Of a stretch of 64,000 nt of DNA, positions 41,101 through 52,679 are shown in pieces. Source of the stretch: Saccharina japonica (Eukaryota > Sar > Phaeophyceae > Laminariales > Laminariaceae); NCBI GenBank assembly GCA_008828725.1, contig MEHQ01000533.1, forward strand, positions 520,226 to 584,225, read 5' to 3'. Both the position numbers and the translations under genes were made by a program. Positions within the stretch are counted from its first letter, which is position 1, and the number at the start of each line of letters is the position of its first letter. A model generated the notes under the pieces. The model made no database searches. It worked only from the letters and a program-made list of their open reading frames with translations, and was not told the origin of the DNA.

Positions 41101-44100
41101 GCTTGCCGATGACAGCCCGTCGATTTTTCGTCATATGGTTTGAGAGGGCTCTGCGGTTGAATTAAAACACAAAACAAAAAACGAGGCAGTGCTCTCGCAT
41201 AGCGCAATGATGAGCGACAGGATCAACGCCCAAACCAGATCTGAAAACGGCACGTGTGAAAGCATATGGCATGTTTTATTGGTTTTGACGAGAAAACCAC
41301 CCCCCGAGAGTGGCAAATGGCAGCACGCAATTCACCGCCCCTCTCTTCGGCGCCTAAGTAGCCTAAACGCAACACAAAACGTTGCCCGGGTCCTAGAACG
41401 TCTGACTGCATGTGTAATGCTCTGAGTTGCATAATAACAATCCAGGGGGTACATTGTGAACCTCCTCACCATGTCAGAGCCAAAGGGTACTCCCAGAGCC
41501 CAAGGCAAACGCTGCCCTCTGCGAAAGGTAACGCAGCGCTCCCCGGGCAGGGTAGATCAATGTAGTCCTGCTCGACGTCCATGGAAAAACGATGAACGGA
41601 AAAACAAGTTTGCTGGCTGAAGTCACATAGTTTTTTAAGGCCTGGTGTTGCACGTTTCGAGAAAAGGGGATTGTTTCTTTATAAACTCCTGGAAAAGGAA
41701 TCAGGGTATATACCGGCGTACCGATGGGTCGTGCAATACATATGATCGACGTGCTATGGAACTGCCAGGTAGCTTTTAAGGCTGGCGCAGGATGCTGGTC
41801 GCCGAGTCTCTCTTGCTGGTTTCCATATTTTCGTGCCCAATGGGGTAGGCTTGCCCTCAATAATCCCGACACCCACCGAAACCACCGCAGCAAAACTAAA
41901 ACATAATGTGTGTGACAATAAATACCGTATGACAGCATTTGCGAATTCGGTTATTGATATAATGTGTTGAGAGTGGACGGGGTCGTTCTTAGACGTAGTA
42001 TATACCAACCCAGGAGCGGGCGGGCAAGACAGTCAGTGTTTGACCAGCGAGCGGGAACAGACGGACGTCCGGCTCAGTAATGTACGGAGGGAGGCAAGAC
42101 GGGAATAAGCGAATAAGCGAATCAGCGAGAGAGAGGGATACTATATTAAGGGAGGGGGCGAGGAGCTTCACGTGGAGCGCTGGAAGTCAAGAAGGGTACG
42201 CGGGGTGCGTCTTTAGAGAGGGACATAACCCAATCGTACGGTAGTGATGTGATTCGAAGGTTCTACAGTAGTGATGTGATGGAAGGTGAAAGCTTGCGCC
42301 ACATGACTTTCGTTGATATGCCCGGGTCATTGATAGCGCGAAGTATTCATCACTTGTGTGCACTGCTCTCTTACGTAGTGGGTGTAAGCAAACCGGGGGA
42401 AGAAAGGGACAAGGGAGGCATAACACGAGGGTGGTGTTGGGGAAGGGGAGAGTGACGCTGACGGCATACGTTATTGCGTAAGCTGGGTGGTGGAGACCCG
42501 AAAAGGAGGGGAAGGGAAAGAAAAACGTGGCCATAAAACCACTAGAATGGACGGGATTTCAGAAACAAGGGAGAAACGGACGTACACACTTGAGTTAGGG
42601 GGGGCTGGAGGAGGTGCAAGGAACAGCGGAACGGAGTAGGGGGAGGGGGTAAGATGATCGTGTTTCGAATATTTTTTAATCTGATGGCGCGATGATAGGG
42701 GCTGGTGATATATACCTTGGTACCTATTAATAGTATATGAAAATAAAAATGCCATTGATACGTACGGGGAGGGAAACGATGGTGTGATTTATGGGGAAAA
42801 ACCCGCGGCGCTGCAAGAGCTAAGGCCCGTCTCAACGTACCAAGCAAAAATAACGAAATAAAAAACTGACGGTGACCAAATATGCGTTGACGTGTTAGGC
42901 CAAATTATATAGCCTGTCGATAGAGATCCCGAGTCCTTCGGTAGTTGGTTTAATATTTTTGAAGCACAAGTCCAGTAAAATCAATCTACACAACGTGGAG
43001 GAAGCGTGGTCGAGTAGAAACATGGGATGGGATGACGCGCGCTACGATGCGGGTAGCACGTTTCGGTCAGTTTTTTTTTTCTGTCCTAAGACATGGTCCT
43101 CGACCGAGGAACTACTGTATAATACCCAATATCATCGCTTAAAACAAAAACTAAAAACTAAATGTTTTTCGTCATGCGCCTAAGGTCACATTGTCTCAGA
43201 AAGTCAGTTTTGACTTTCTACTGCCACTAATAGCAGTAGTAGTAATAGTAGTGACCTTCTCAAGTGAGGTATTATTCAGAATAATCCCGGCGCACCTCCA
43301 CCGTACTGCAGAGCATGTATCGGAGACGCTCGGAAAGTTCTGCGAGCGGGATATACCCCGGGTTGACGAGCGCAAGGGGGACTGCGTAGCGTCTTTGGTT
43401 CCCAGGGGGGTGATGTCTGCCAACGAAGCCAGCATACTCAGTATATCGTTAAAGTGTGACCAAGGGATGAAGTCGTAAGCATGTGCGGGGTCGGGAGGAG
43501 GCTGCGGTGGTAGACTTGGCGACGACAGTGCCACGCAAGGCTGCAACGGCAACGGCTGACATCGAATCATCACACAGAGATAGCGGAAACACAAAACGTT
43601 CCCAGAACAGGTTCGGGGGTTAGGGTTATATCGTGAGCATGGCCGGCTTTTAGGGGTGCGTCGCGTTGAGGGTTGCACGTATTCAGCAGCAGCGGCCCTG
43701 AACACACTCATACCGAAATACCCCGCTGTAGCGGATACGTTAGTATGCTAATTTGCACCACTTTGATCGCGTTTATGGTTGCTTCTGTTTGTGCCCGCGC
43801 CTTTTCATACACTCTAGCTCGTGTTGAGCCCAACCGCAGAGGTTTTAATTGGTGTTTTCAAGTTAGTTTTAGGTTTACTGTATTTCTGCCTCGTTGTGGC
43901 AAAAAAACCCTGAATATGGACGAAACCTGGGTTAGCTGCAGGTTCCACGAGAAAGGCTGCTGGCAATGCCCAGGTATGAGGTTATGCTGACAAGCTGGTG
44001 CATTTCATGGTGTTGTTATTATAGTACGTACGTGCAATAATCACGGAGATCACTGACAGGGGTTTGCTATGATAGAGGCGAGGGAAGGTGAGAGCCGATC

Positions 44101-45020
44101 GTAGGGGTTGGGGGAAACGGGTTAGGCTGGTGCCACCACAACTGCTGCTGCAGAGAGCGCCATATTTTGCTGTCTTCGAAGGGGGAAAAATACGTTATTC
44201 GAAGGCGGGGGGAGGGGGGGGGCAGTTGGCCTAACAAGAAGGAACGAGAGGGGAAAATACACAAATAGGTCCATTTTAGAAGGTCGGACTTGGGGACCTG
44301 GGCAAGGAAAAGGTGGTAATGATACAAGGACGAAATTAGGAGGGAGGGGTGGGGGTCAAGGGGGGTTATGAGGGGGTCATGGGGGGTCATGAGGGGTCAT
44401 GAGGGCCTAACTTCCATATAGGCTGTTCGGACAGCTCAAGGGGATGGTGGCGATGAAGGGAGCGCTGTTCATTCGTCTTGAAACGGCGGGAGGGGGGAAA
44501 GGGGAGCGGGTACACAAGGCCCGTGGCCTGAGGAGAGGTGTAGCAGTAGTTGGAGACAAGTGAAGCGGCGGGGGAAGGGGGGAAGGAAAGCGCAGCTGAT
44601 TCCGCAGGAGTTGACTCTACATTGCGGGAAGAGAGGGGCGGCGATCAAGCTGGTAGCGAGGCATGCGGTTCCTATTGTCAGGGGGGAAGGGGTGGTCATC
44701 GTATATAGAGATGGCCAAAAAAAGAGGACCTACGTCCAGCAGTCTGGGTTTCGGAAGCCCGGCAGTAGTAGGGAGGGTACGGTTGACGGCCTGGTCGAGG
44801 GACTACATGGAAGGGGAACGATAGGTTTTTGTGGAGAGCAGGAGGCCATATATATCCAAGAATGAAACCTACCACCCGCAAAAAAACGCTGTCGTGGTGT
44901 AGGTGGGGGATAAACAAATCGATATCGTGATGGGAGTGTGGATAGGGTAGTTGCGTGCGACAGCCATCGAGGCGTATCATTCGCGTTTTAGCATAAAGAG
45001 CGTACGCAGACGGACATGGG
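41100..45020. repeat. Segmental duplication block, copy in segment II
   Basis: Direct counterpart of 1-2,330, with about 1.6 kb more DNA. The extra sequence is mostly between 41,520 and 43,190 and is G/A-rich on the plus strand (42,040-42,700), with no recognisable gene. Minisatellite-like GGTCATGAGGGG units lie at 44,350-44,405. Apart from the 43,191 candidate I support no gene here. Confidence 0.7.
43191..43478 (+). CDS. Candidate small secreted or membrane protein
   Basis: 95 codons. A short polar start (Met-Ser-Gln-Lys-Val) precedes a strongly hydrophobic run (Phe-Leu-Leu-Pro-Leu-Ile-Ala-Val-Val-Val-Ile-Val-Val), which suits a signal peptide or single membrane segment. A polar tail with Cys at three places follows (Lys-Phe-Cys-Glu-Arg-Asp-Ile, Gly-Asp-Cys, Lys-Cys-Asp-Gln). 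The segment I counterpart near 950-1,080 keeps Phe-Cys-Glu-Arg-Asp-Ile but is broken by a stop. The overlapping minus-strand frame 43,196-43,711 is an alternative. No family recognised. Confidence 0.28.
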   Translation: MSQKVSFDFLLPLIAVVVIVVTFSSEVLFRIIPAHLHRTAEHVSETLGKFCERDIPRVDERKGDCVASLVPRGVMSANEASILSISLKCDQGMKS

Positions 45021-45021
45021 G

Positions 45022-45395
45022 GTCGATATAGTGTACTGGTGTAGATCTATTCAAGCACTAGTTCGAGAATAATCGACAAGAAGTGTATGGTACAGTAATT
45101 GTTTGTTACGGCTTCATGATTGAGAGTGTATGTTGGGTACAAAACGGAAGAGGACGGTGCAGGTTCAAGTATATCTACGTATAGAGCTACTGTACGTATG
45201 ATGGAAACGGGAAACCGTACTCAAGATATACCCTACCGTGTGTATCAATACTATTAATAGTAGTAAATATATGACAATGAGTGTGTTTTTTTTTCGTTGA
45301 TGTTGGTCACATTATTGATAGGAAGAACCTTAATCGAACAGTCAGCTGCACTGCGTTGGGCGGTAGGGCTCAAGACAGTGAGGCGGCACAGACAA
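45022..45395. other. Gene-free stretch
   Basis: AT-rich, with TATA/TACGTA words and no supported gene or repeat. Confidence 0.45.
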
Positions 45396-45573
45396 GACCC
45401 TACGTGAACGATGCTGGGATTACACCGGTGTCTATTATCAGGCAGCCACTGCATGCAGTCTGTTCATATATACCTGGTACAATACAGCACCCAGGGCATG
45501 CCCAGGGGGAAAAAAATGTGCGACCCATCCCTTTTTGTTGAGTGGAGAAAAAAATGCTTGGCTGTACGTATAT

Positions 45574-45920
45574 GCCGGTCGCCCCGGTAGAGTAGTGGTC
45601 AACTTGAAAGACTACTATCATTGGCACCCAAGATCGAATCCCACCATGGTGAGAGATTTTGTCTTTATTTGAAGAAATAAAAAGGAACCAATTGCTGAGA
45701 GCGCCTTCGTGGCGTGGGTAGGCGGAATCCGACCCAAGTCGACGAGGGAAGAAAGTGCTGAAATCTTCTCGCGATAAAAATGCAAGGCAAGAACCGTAGT
45801 GGGGGAGGAGGGAGAAGAGCCTACTTTGTGACCCCGGATCTGAGTTACGACTAGGAAGGAGAGAGAAAGGAAGGGCGAGGATAATAAATGGGATGGGAAG
45901 AAAAAAAGAAGAAGAAAAAG
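45574..45920 (+). mobile_element. tRNA-derived SINE, full-length copy, filled site
   Basis: The head is GCCGGTCGCCCCGGTAGAGT with AGATCGAATCCCACC as B-box. The body has CTGAGAGCGCC, GAGGGAAGAAAGTGC, GCGATAAAAATGCAAGGC and CCGGATCTGAGTTACGACTA, then an AATAAATGGGATGGGAAG tail with A-rich sequence. Flanking sequence matches 3,350-3,425, where TTGTTGAGTGGAG and GGCAGGTGTG are only about 10 bases apart, so the segment I copy is the empty site. It lies in or near the putative first intron of the signal-peptide gene, antisense to it. Confidence 0.8.
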
Positions 45921-46022
45921 AAATATACGAGTACGAGTATTTGGCAGGTGTGATTTCCAAAGATTTTCGCACCGAAACGTACATACATAAAGCAAGTGGG
46001 GATGTATGGGACGTTTTCTCAC

Positions 46023-46151
46023 CTCGTGATCAGCCAGACCCTCCCCGAGATGACCACTGACGAGGCCGAGAGCGCCTAACACCACGAGCAGGAAGAACAC
46101 CACCAAACGCCAACGAACGTTCCTTCTGCTGAGCATCTTCTCGTCTTCCAA
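46023..46151 (-). CDS. First exon of a secreted or membrane protein (signal peptide), paralogue 2
   Basis: 43 codons from Met-Glu-Asp-Glu-Lys-Met-Leu-Ser, or 38 codons if the second Met (46,136) is used. A basic Arg-Arg-Asn-Val-Arg-Trp leads into a hydrophobic core (Val-Val-Phe-Phe-Leu-Leu-Val-Val-Leu-Gly-Ala-Leu), then Ser-Gly-His and an acidic tail, and the exon ends at a GTGAGA donor (46,022). It is paralogous to 3,535-3,636, with the same intron phase. The second Met is the better start because it lines up with the other copy. The frame reading on through 45,618 translates the intron and SINE. Function unknown. Confidence 0.5.
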
Positions 46152-49054
46152 AACCTGTCATTATGCCATGATGCAGCAACATGACATGACACAAAAGGCA
46201 GCGCGGTGGGTTCGAGGTTCGAGGACGGAATGGAGGCAAATATGATACGGGTACCCTGGACCGCGGTGGCCGCCCATAACAACAACGCGCCGGCACCTCG
46301 TCGGCAACGCGTCGAGGATGCTTGTGCTCGCTTTGTGGGTTTGTGTCTGGGTCTTCCAGTCGTACGGTACACAAAGCGGGAGGCTCAATGAACTCCACGA
46401 AACAAGGCTGCAACGAAATCCCACTGCACTGTATAAACCAGTTACTGCAGTAGTTCTTCAGCTGCTCATCATCATGAGAACGGGTGCCAACAAGTCAATG
46501 TGGACGATCGAATCGAGCACATCGACCAGGCGTCCGACCCGTGCGAGCGCAGGAAGCAAGCCCACGTGCTCATAGCTAAACCCATCCTGGCGAGACCGTG
46601 CCCGCACTCGTGCTTCACTGCTGTACTGCACCCCGTCTCTCACTCACCATGGTTCACCAGCATCGGTCTTCAGGCGAAGACGGTTCAGGTTGGAGACGCC
46701 AGCCTCAGCAGCAGTACGAGTGTCTCGATAGATTTTTCCAACGTATCGTTTCGGAAAACAAGGCGACCTGGGCTTTGAACGGGCGCACGTTGGACGTGCT
46801 GCTGCGTTCTGAGCGGCCCCAACCTGCCACGGTCTAGGCACCTGGCAGATCCTCTGCGGGTGAGCACCAACGATGTGGATCGCGCGCGTGAAACGTTTTT
46901 CCGCGCGCGGCAACCATATTCGGTCCCCCAGAATGCAACCGCCTGCCAGGATTTAGTAAAACCTCGAGGAGAGATCGGGTCCGGTCAATGAGGATCAGTC
47001 CGGTCGCATCTGGTGGGTGCTGGGGGCTGGGGAGCCTGCACTGGAGGAAGGGGTTGTGCCTGCGCCACAAGGGCTTGCATCGGTGGTAGTGATGACATGC
47101 GCATTTGTGCGATGATCATGGTTTTCGGTTCCTGCGGCCGCAACAGCAGCAGTGTTGGTTGTTTTGAATTTCGTCCTTCGTTTGCTGTCCTGCTACGAGT
47201 ACGACGAGTGGCAAAGCTCATGATGCACCCACATGGTGCCCTGTTGGAGATATTTGCCTCAGGATGACCACTACAAGCCATGGTTTACGTGGGCCACGTG
47301 ATAAGCTAGTGCTGGGGAGAGGCGAGGGGGTGCAGACAAGTACAAGTGGGAACAGCCCCCTTTCGGCATTGGTGGTATTAATAGCACTTCGACGAGGTGG
47401 CAAACCACGGCAAAGCACGGCAGCAGGGGGAAAGCTCGCATCATGTGAGTGAAGGAACAGAAAATCTGTGCATGCGGAGTTTTTACCAACCAGTACACTA
47501 TTTTACAGACAAATTTCGAATTTCGATGCTACCAGCAAACGATACGAGTAATCGCACGAGTGCAGCGTGTTCCCACGCTGGCTTCGTGCTTAGGCTCAGG
47601 GACCATGGGTAGGGGTTGGAAAAATATATATAGATTGTTCGCGCGAAGCGCGAAAAAAATATAATGGCGTTTTTCTCGGGCGAGCTAAACTACAACACAC
47701 TTAATAATAGTGAGCAAACATAAGAAACGGGAATGCTGGCCCAGCCATAATTTCTTATTTGGGAAAATAACGGTATATACTAATTTCAGTATAACGGCTC
47801 TCGAATTTCTTATTTCATGCCATATACCTGTACGTAGTGCATCTCATCATCCCGCACGGGACTGTCAGAAAAAAAAAACGACGTGCGTTCGTATGGCGAG
47901 CCTGTGACAAATAGACAATAAATCCTCAAACAAACGTACCCCCGTGGCCCTCGTGCAGCGCAAGGCCGAGGCCGCCCTTTGCAGAGTAAGCAGAGCAGGG
48001 ATAGTCGAGTACGATGAGCGAGTTGCGTGCCGTCGGGTGGACCTCATCGCGAGATATCGCGAAAAAGGCTCAAATCTACGTCTAAGAAAAGCCGAGGAGC
48101 TCTCACACGAGACCACCAACAATATCGTACATGTATTTATACCAGGTACCACTACGAGTACTGCTGCTGTGGACGTAAATACAAGGATTGTTTAGGTATT
48201 AATACGGACATCAAAACGAGTCGTATCATACATGTACGTCCATATCGGTACCAGGTATGATACGTCTATACGTCTATACGACGTACAGTACATCTACATC
48301 TATACCAGTACGCGTACGTACAGACGTACAAACTACGTACCAGGTTACCTCATGCTGCTGTGCATATGTGCATATAGCACCACCAGCAGCAGTTGATGTC
48401 GTGTTGCCTATTGCAGATGATACGGACGCTACCTACAGCAGTACCCTTTGATTACAACAGCAACTTCGATGAAACTGATGGCGTTCACACAGACAGGCGA
48501 TGGCAGCATGGCAATATCAAACCTGCTGTCGATGTTTCTGTGTAACGCACCTGGTACGTATGTAGTCGGGAGTCGGGAACGGCCACCCACCGTAGGTTAT
48601 GAAGTCATGATGAGAGGTTAGTTAGGCATGGCGAGTCCTGATTCACGTCTCGCAAGTTTTCGAAAATATTGCAGATTGTAAGATGCACCCCTTCAAGCTT
48701 CAACGCCTTATCGTAGAGGGCGTTCGTTTTGTGCAGGACTGCTCGGCACATAACTTTGTACAGAACGTGTGCGGTCAATTTCAACATTGCACGTCGGCCC
48801 TAACCAGCTCACCAGCCCCACCCCAGACCTGACCCAAACCCGATCCCTTCCCTTTGGGGGGCTCGAGGTCGGCAGGGGCAGGGGAGTCACGCGGCTCCGC
48901 CGCGTGTTTTGGTGGCGGTTTAAAAAACAAAACTCCGGGCGGCCGAAAAACCAGCCTCGACCAATAAGATAAGACCCTCACCAACGCATGCTACTATTTG
49001 TACGGTAGAGGTGCACCATGTTACAGGTTTATGAGGCTCCTCACGTTAGGAGGT

Positions 49055-49140
49055 CTATACTAACACTAAGTAATAGTATACGGTATATACGAATACTAAG
49101 TAATAGTAGACGGTCTATACTAATAATAAGTAATAGTAAG
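49055..49140. repeat. Minisatellite of TCTATACTAA...AAGTAATAG units
   Basis: Three units of 33-36 bp: GGTCTATACTAACACTAAGT, GGTATATACGAATACTAAGT and GGTCTATACTAATAATAAGT, each followed by AATAGTA. The Leu/Ile-rich minus-strand frame here is its translation. Confidence 0.65.
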
Positions 49141-49749
49141 CCACCTGCCTTGGGAGGAAAATGAAAGTGCCACGTACCAGATGAGCATCCCCATGGCCTA
49201 AGTATACAAATAACAATATCGCAACACAAGAATGACAGCAGTAGTCCCACGGTTTTGGGTTAAGGAGGAATCCGATCATTCAGAAACTGTCTAAAAAACA
49301 AAAAAGGTACTGTACCTCTATTGTATATAGCACGCGTCCAATAAGACACAAGACCCGTACCCTGCGCTAAGTTTTGTGCCGGCCGCTCCTCCTGCACATA
49401 CATACATAGAGCGAGTTTGACGTATAACAAGTTGCTCAATTTCTTGGTGATGAAACATGCAGTACCTCACGTTATGCTAAAGTAGTAAACTACCTGCTGG
49501 ACGAAGCCCAAGCGCGATATGGGCGTACAAGTAGGGCACACCGTGTTGGCAGCTTGGTACATTGCATGATATGACATGATAGCATCGTACTGGCGATTCA
49601 ACGGGGGCATCGATCACAGGGCTGCTGTGCTGCGTACGTACTACTTGTGGCTCGTGACCCACATGCCTTTGCGCGCTCGGAACACAGCACGTATCATACA
49701 CGCTCGAAATGTCTGCTCATGTTTTATTTTCATGGTACCCACGTCACAG

Positions 49750-50290
49750 CTGTGAGTTCTCGTTCTCCCGATTTGTCTTTAGTCAACTTTGCAAGCCGAG
49801 TCATACATCGCTCGCGCGTTTCCTACGTCCCTCGTGAATGCTTTAAATTGTGAAATACGTTTTGATTTAACATTGCCAACAAGGCTAAGGCTACTACTCG
49901 GTCCTTAATTGCTGTTTATAGCCTCAAAATAACTAGAAATACCGGAACCGGAGCTCGCGTGCGTATTATATCATACGCATGGGTGGGTATATTGTGCTTT
50001 GTAGTGGGTACCTGCTGATACGTCGACCCAGCCGGACGCGACCACAGCAGTATTTGTGTTTGTTCTCGCATACTCTTATATTGATGCTGTCTCCGTTGGG
50101 AAAGGCTTCGTCACGATACTGCAGTGGGATTTTTCTTCACCGACTGTGCTGGGGTCGTTTTTAATTTTTGGTCTTCGGCCTCACGGCGGCCACCACCCCG
50201 ACCTGGAACCCTAACTCTAACCCTAACGAGAGAGAGGCCTGTTTGGTGGGTGTGCTTTGAGAACACGCTATAATGGCTCACGTGTGCTTG
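49750..50290. other. Gene-free stretch with a telomere-like word
   Basis: No gene. AACCCTAACTCTAACCCTAA is at 50,207-50,226, followed by sequence (TTTGGTGGGTGTGC) resembling 24,012-24,030 in the left palindrome arm, so a fragment of the OGFr downstream region may be present. Confidence 0.45.
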
Positions 50291-50705
50291 GAAAGCCTCT
50301 ATTAATCATGCCTTTCTTTGCAGTCACAGAGCTGTGAGCTCGACGATTTTGTCCCCCCCCCCCCCATCCAGGGGAATGATCGTATCACGTAGTGTGATAT
50401 GGTAAGACATTCGTGAGGCAGATACATAGTGCTCCCATTGCTGTCTCAGGGAGTAGCCACACCAGACATTAAATTAACTCATTGAAGCTGTGATCCATAT
50501 GCAAGTCCGCCTGACAAGCGGTTCTTAGTAGGATGCAGCTCACCCTTCATGCGACTCGCCCAACACCTCACGGCGCTTCGCGCTTGGTGCTAGCAATGTC
50601 TGCCTGGTCGGTGAAAACCCGACATGCTCCGTCCCGGCATTGTAGGGATGCGAGGGTCTATGGTCATACGACTACGGCCATGCATGAAAATGAAGTACAC
50701 CCCCC
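50290..50705 (+). mobile_element. ~500-bp dispersed element, copy 3, 5'-truncated
   Basis: It starts at a 14-base C run (50,353-50,366) and then matches 13,450-13,780 and the inverse of 32,291-32,640: ATCGTATCACGTAGTGTGAT, CTCACCCTTCATGCGACTCG, GGCGCTTCGCGCTTGGTGCT. It ends at CATGCATGAAAATGAAGTAC and a C-rich run that abuts the next SINE tail. Confidence 0.7.
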
Positions 50706-50709
50706 GCCC

Positions 50710-50893
50710 CCCATCCCATTTATTTTATTCGCTCTTGTATTTTCTCTCCCTCATATTGTAGTCGTAACTCACATCCGGGGTCGCATAGGAGGCTCTCTCC
50801 CCCTCCTCCCCGCCGCTACGGTGCGTGCCTTGCTTTTTTATCGTTAGAAGACTTCAGCTCTTTCTTCCCTCGCCGACTCGCGTTAAATTGTGG
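50710..50893 (-). mobile_element. tRNA-derived SINE, 5'-truncated copy
   Basis: Minus-strand body with the tail word AAATGGGATGGG and the body words GAGGGAAGAAAGAGC, CGATAAAAAAGCAAGGC and CCGGATGTGAGTTACGACTA. The tRNA head is missing. The element directly abuts the ~500-bp element on its left. Confidence 0.75.
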
Positions 50894-51535
50894 GGAATAA
50901 AAACAAGGGTCAGTGCAGGGCCATGCAGGGCAGTGGTGCGTAGTAGTCGCCTACCTATATATATATGATGCTGCGTGAATACTGCTGTACGGAAGCTCGA
51001 GTACCCTCTGGCCTCTCATGGTTTTTGCGCTGCTACTGCTGTAATTTTGTCTACTAATAGTAGTCCCTCAGATTTTACCATGTCCTATCCTAGCCAGATT
51101 CAGATCAATACAAGTACATATATATGCGTAGATCAACTGGAAGGTGGACCCACGGACGAAAATCGCGGCTGCAGACTACAGCAAGGACTCCTGGCACCGG
51201 GCGCTGTACCGACTCCCATCTGTTCTTGACTACAAGCCGGTCCGGCCGAGAGAATCACGCTGTAATGACCAGCTTTTTCCCAACCCAATTTTGCGAGTTT
51301 CGATCTGAAAAGTCGTGTGGAGCTCCCTGCGAGTACAACCAAACGATTCAAAGGGGGCAACATTGTATATGTTTTTTAAAGGCAGGCGTACATGGTCGTT
51401 TCGGGAAATACCCGGATGTCGTTTTCGCCAAACATTAAGGAAAAACAACGAAACACTTTAGTGTGCTCCTTTGAAGCTGTCGACGAGAAGCGATGCGAAT
51501 CACATGTTAGAATAACATTGAAACGAAAACTTATT
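50894..51535. other. Gene-free stretch
   Basis: Overlapping frames at 50,975-51,448 on both strands do not resemble known proteins. No repeat partner was found in the window. Possibly the interior of the element whose GC-rich end lies at 51,536-51,829. Confidence 0.35.
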
Positions 51536-51829
51536 TTGGGGCCCTTCAGATTTCCGACTTGGCAAACCTGGCTCGGCTCGGCCCGTGAGGTTCTATGAGA
51601 CTCGTGATAGCGGGGTCTGAAAATCTCACGAGTCGGGCCGGGACGAGGCCCGTGATCTAAGAATCTCACGGGCGGGGCTGGGCCGCCGACCCGTGGCATT
51701 TCAATCTCGCGGGCCGGGTAGGGCAGCGCCGGGGACCCATGAGATTGGAATGTCACGGGCCGGGCCGGGCTTTGGCCCGTGATGTAAAAATGTCACGGGC
51801 CGGCCCGGCCCTACCCGCGAAGACCCCTG
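51536..51829. mobile_element. GC-rich subterminal array and right end of a second hAT-like element
   Basis: Imperfect ~45-bp units of CACGGGCCGGGCCGGG and CCCGTGA followed by AAAATGTCACGGG-like spacers, closing with CGCGAAGACCCCTG at 51,829. That end is close to the CGCGAACAGCCCTG end of the 1,509-bp hAT element at 10,982, and the array design is the same with GGCC in place of GACC. I could not locate a matching left end or a target duplication, so the element is partial or its other end is diverged. Confidence 0.55.
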
Positions 51830-52430
51830 GGTTTCCTTTTTTTTTTTCGTCTGTTGTGCGGATTGATATGTCGTGTGTGGTTATTTTTAGTATATACATA
51901 TCATTTGGTTGCGTTTACTTATTATTAATGCTCAAGTTGGTGGTTTTACCCTGATCGGCCTTCTGGACTAATAATAGCCGTACACACGCGTCTACCCTCC
52001 CTGTGCGTCCGTTCTGTTTTATCGCGCATAGGGCCTAGCACTCCCACTCACTGCTCATCAGTTTTACTCGAAGTTTAGCACCTCCCGCTCTTGCACTGTA
52101 CTGCCGGCGACGGAAGCACACCCAGAATACTAACCCTTTACATTAGTACGCCAGCCGAGGTTCGAACCTCAACGCGGTTGCCAGCAGGGTGGCAGTCTAC
52201 TCCTGTTACGTACTACGGTAGATCACAGAGTCACCCGTTATACTGCTGCACGTATATAAATTGCCTACTGAAATAAATGAATGAGGTACCGCTCTGTTCG
52301 CAAATGTGAGGAACGTTTGGGTATTCGTCTTCGTACTCAGCGGTCCTTACATTTCCGGACAGAGTGGTGGGGATGATCGTTCTCCAGATAGTTGAGCTGC
52401 CAGGTGCTTCTTGGTTGAAGTTATATCACA
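51830..52430. other. Gene-free stretch
   Basis: No gene. A minus-strand B-box-like GAGGTTCGAACCTCGG at 52,152-52,167 lies about 45 nt after TAGACTGCCACC, so a decayed tRNA-like sequence may cover 52,145-52,235. Confidence 0.35.
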
Positions 52431-52675
52431 GGTGACGTGTCTTATATTCCGTGCCTGTGAAGTGCATTCCGCCGGGGCGAGTCGTATGATACGCCAGCTG
52501 TACTTTCGACTGAAAGAGGCGTGTCGATATTTTTTTTATCAAGCCGTATCATAGATGCTGTGCACGTGAACTGTACTCCGCCGGTATTAATTTTATGGTA
52601 TGTCAGCTGTGGGTTCAACTGAGGAAGGTCTGTCGATATTATCGTTGAATGTACCATACCTTCCAAGGTGAGTGA
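52430..52675. repeat. Two ~115-bp subrepeats of the A/B unit family
   Basis: Two units with GTGCCTGTGAAGTGCATTCC / GTGCACGTGAACTGTACTCC, ACGCCAGCTGT / ATGTCAGCTGT and CTGTCGATATT. They stand apart from a complete A/B unit and so are an isolated remnant. Confidence 0.65.
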
Positions 52676-52679
52676 TGTT

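Larger units (their letters stand above)
45400..49740. repeat. Segmental duplication block, second part, copy in segment II
   Basis: Direct counterpart of 3,160-6,110 with the same landmark order. Differences include the SINE at 45,574, a perfect-looking hairpin GTTCGCGCGAAGCGCGA at 47,637-47,653, and extra sequence between 47,600 and 48,300. The part 48,120-48,430 is saturated with GTACCAGG, TACGAGTA and CTGCTG words. The signal-peptide exon at 46,023-46,151 is the only coding call. Confidence 0.75.

Noticed and set aside
45400..45984. 194-codon minus-strand frame and its relatives at 7,645 and 55,176
   Set aside because: They read through the SINE body (Asp-Pro-Gly-Ser, Arg-Leu-Phe-Ser patterns) and recur wherever the SINE lies.
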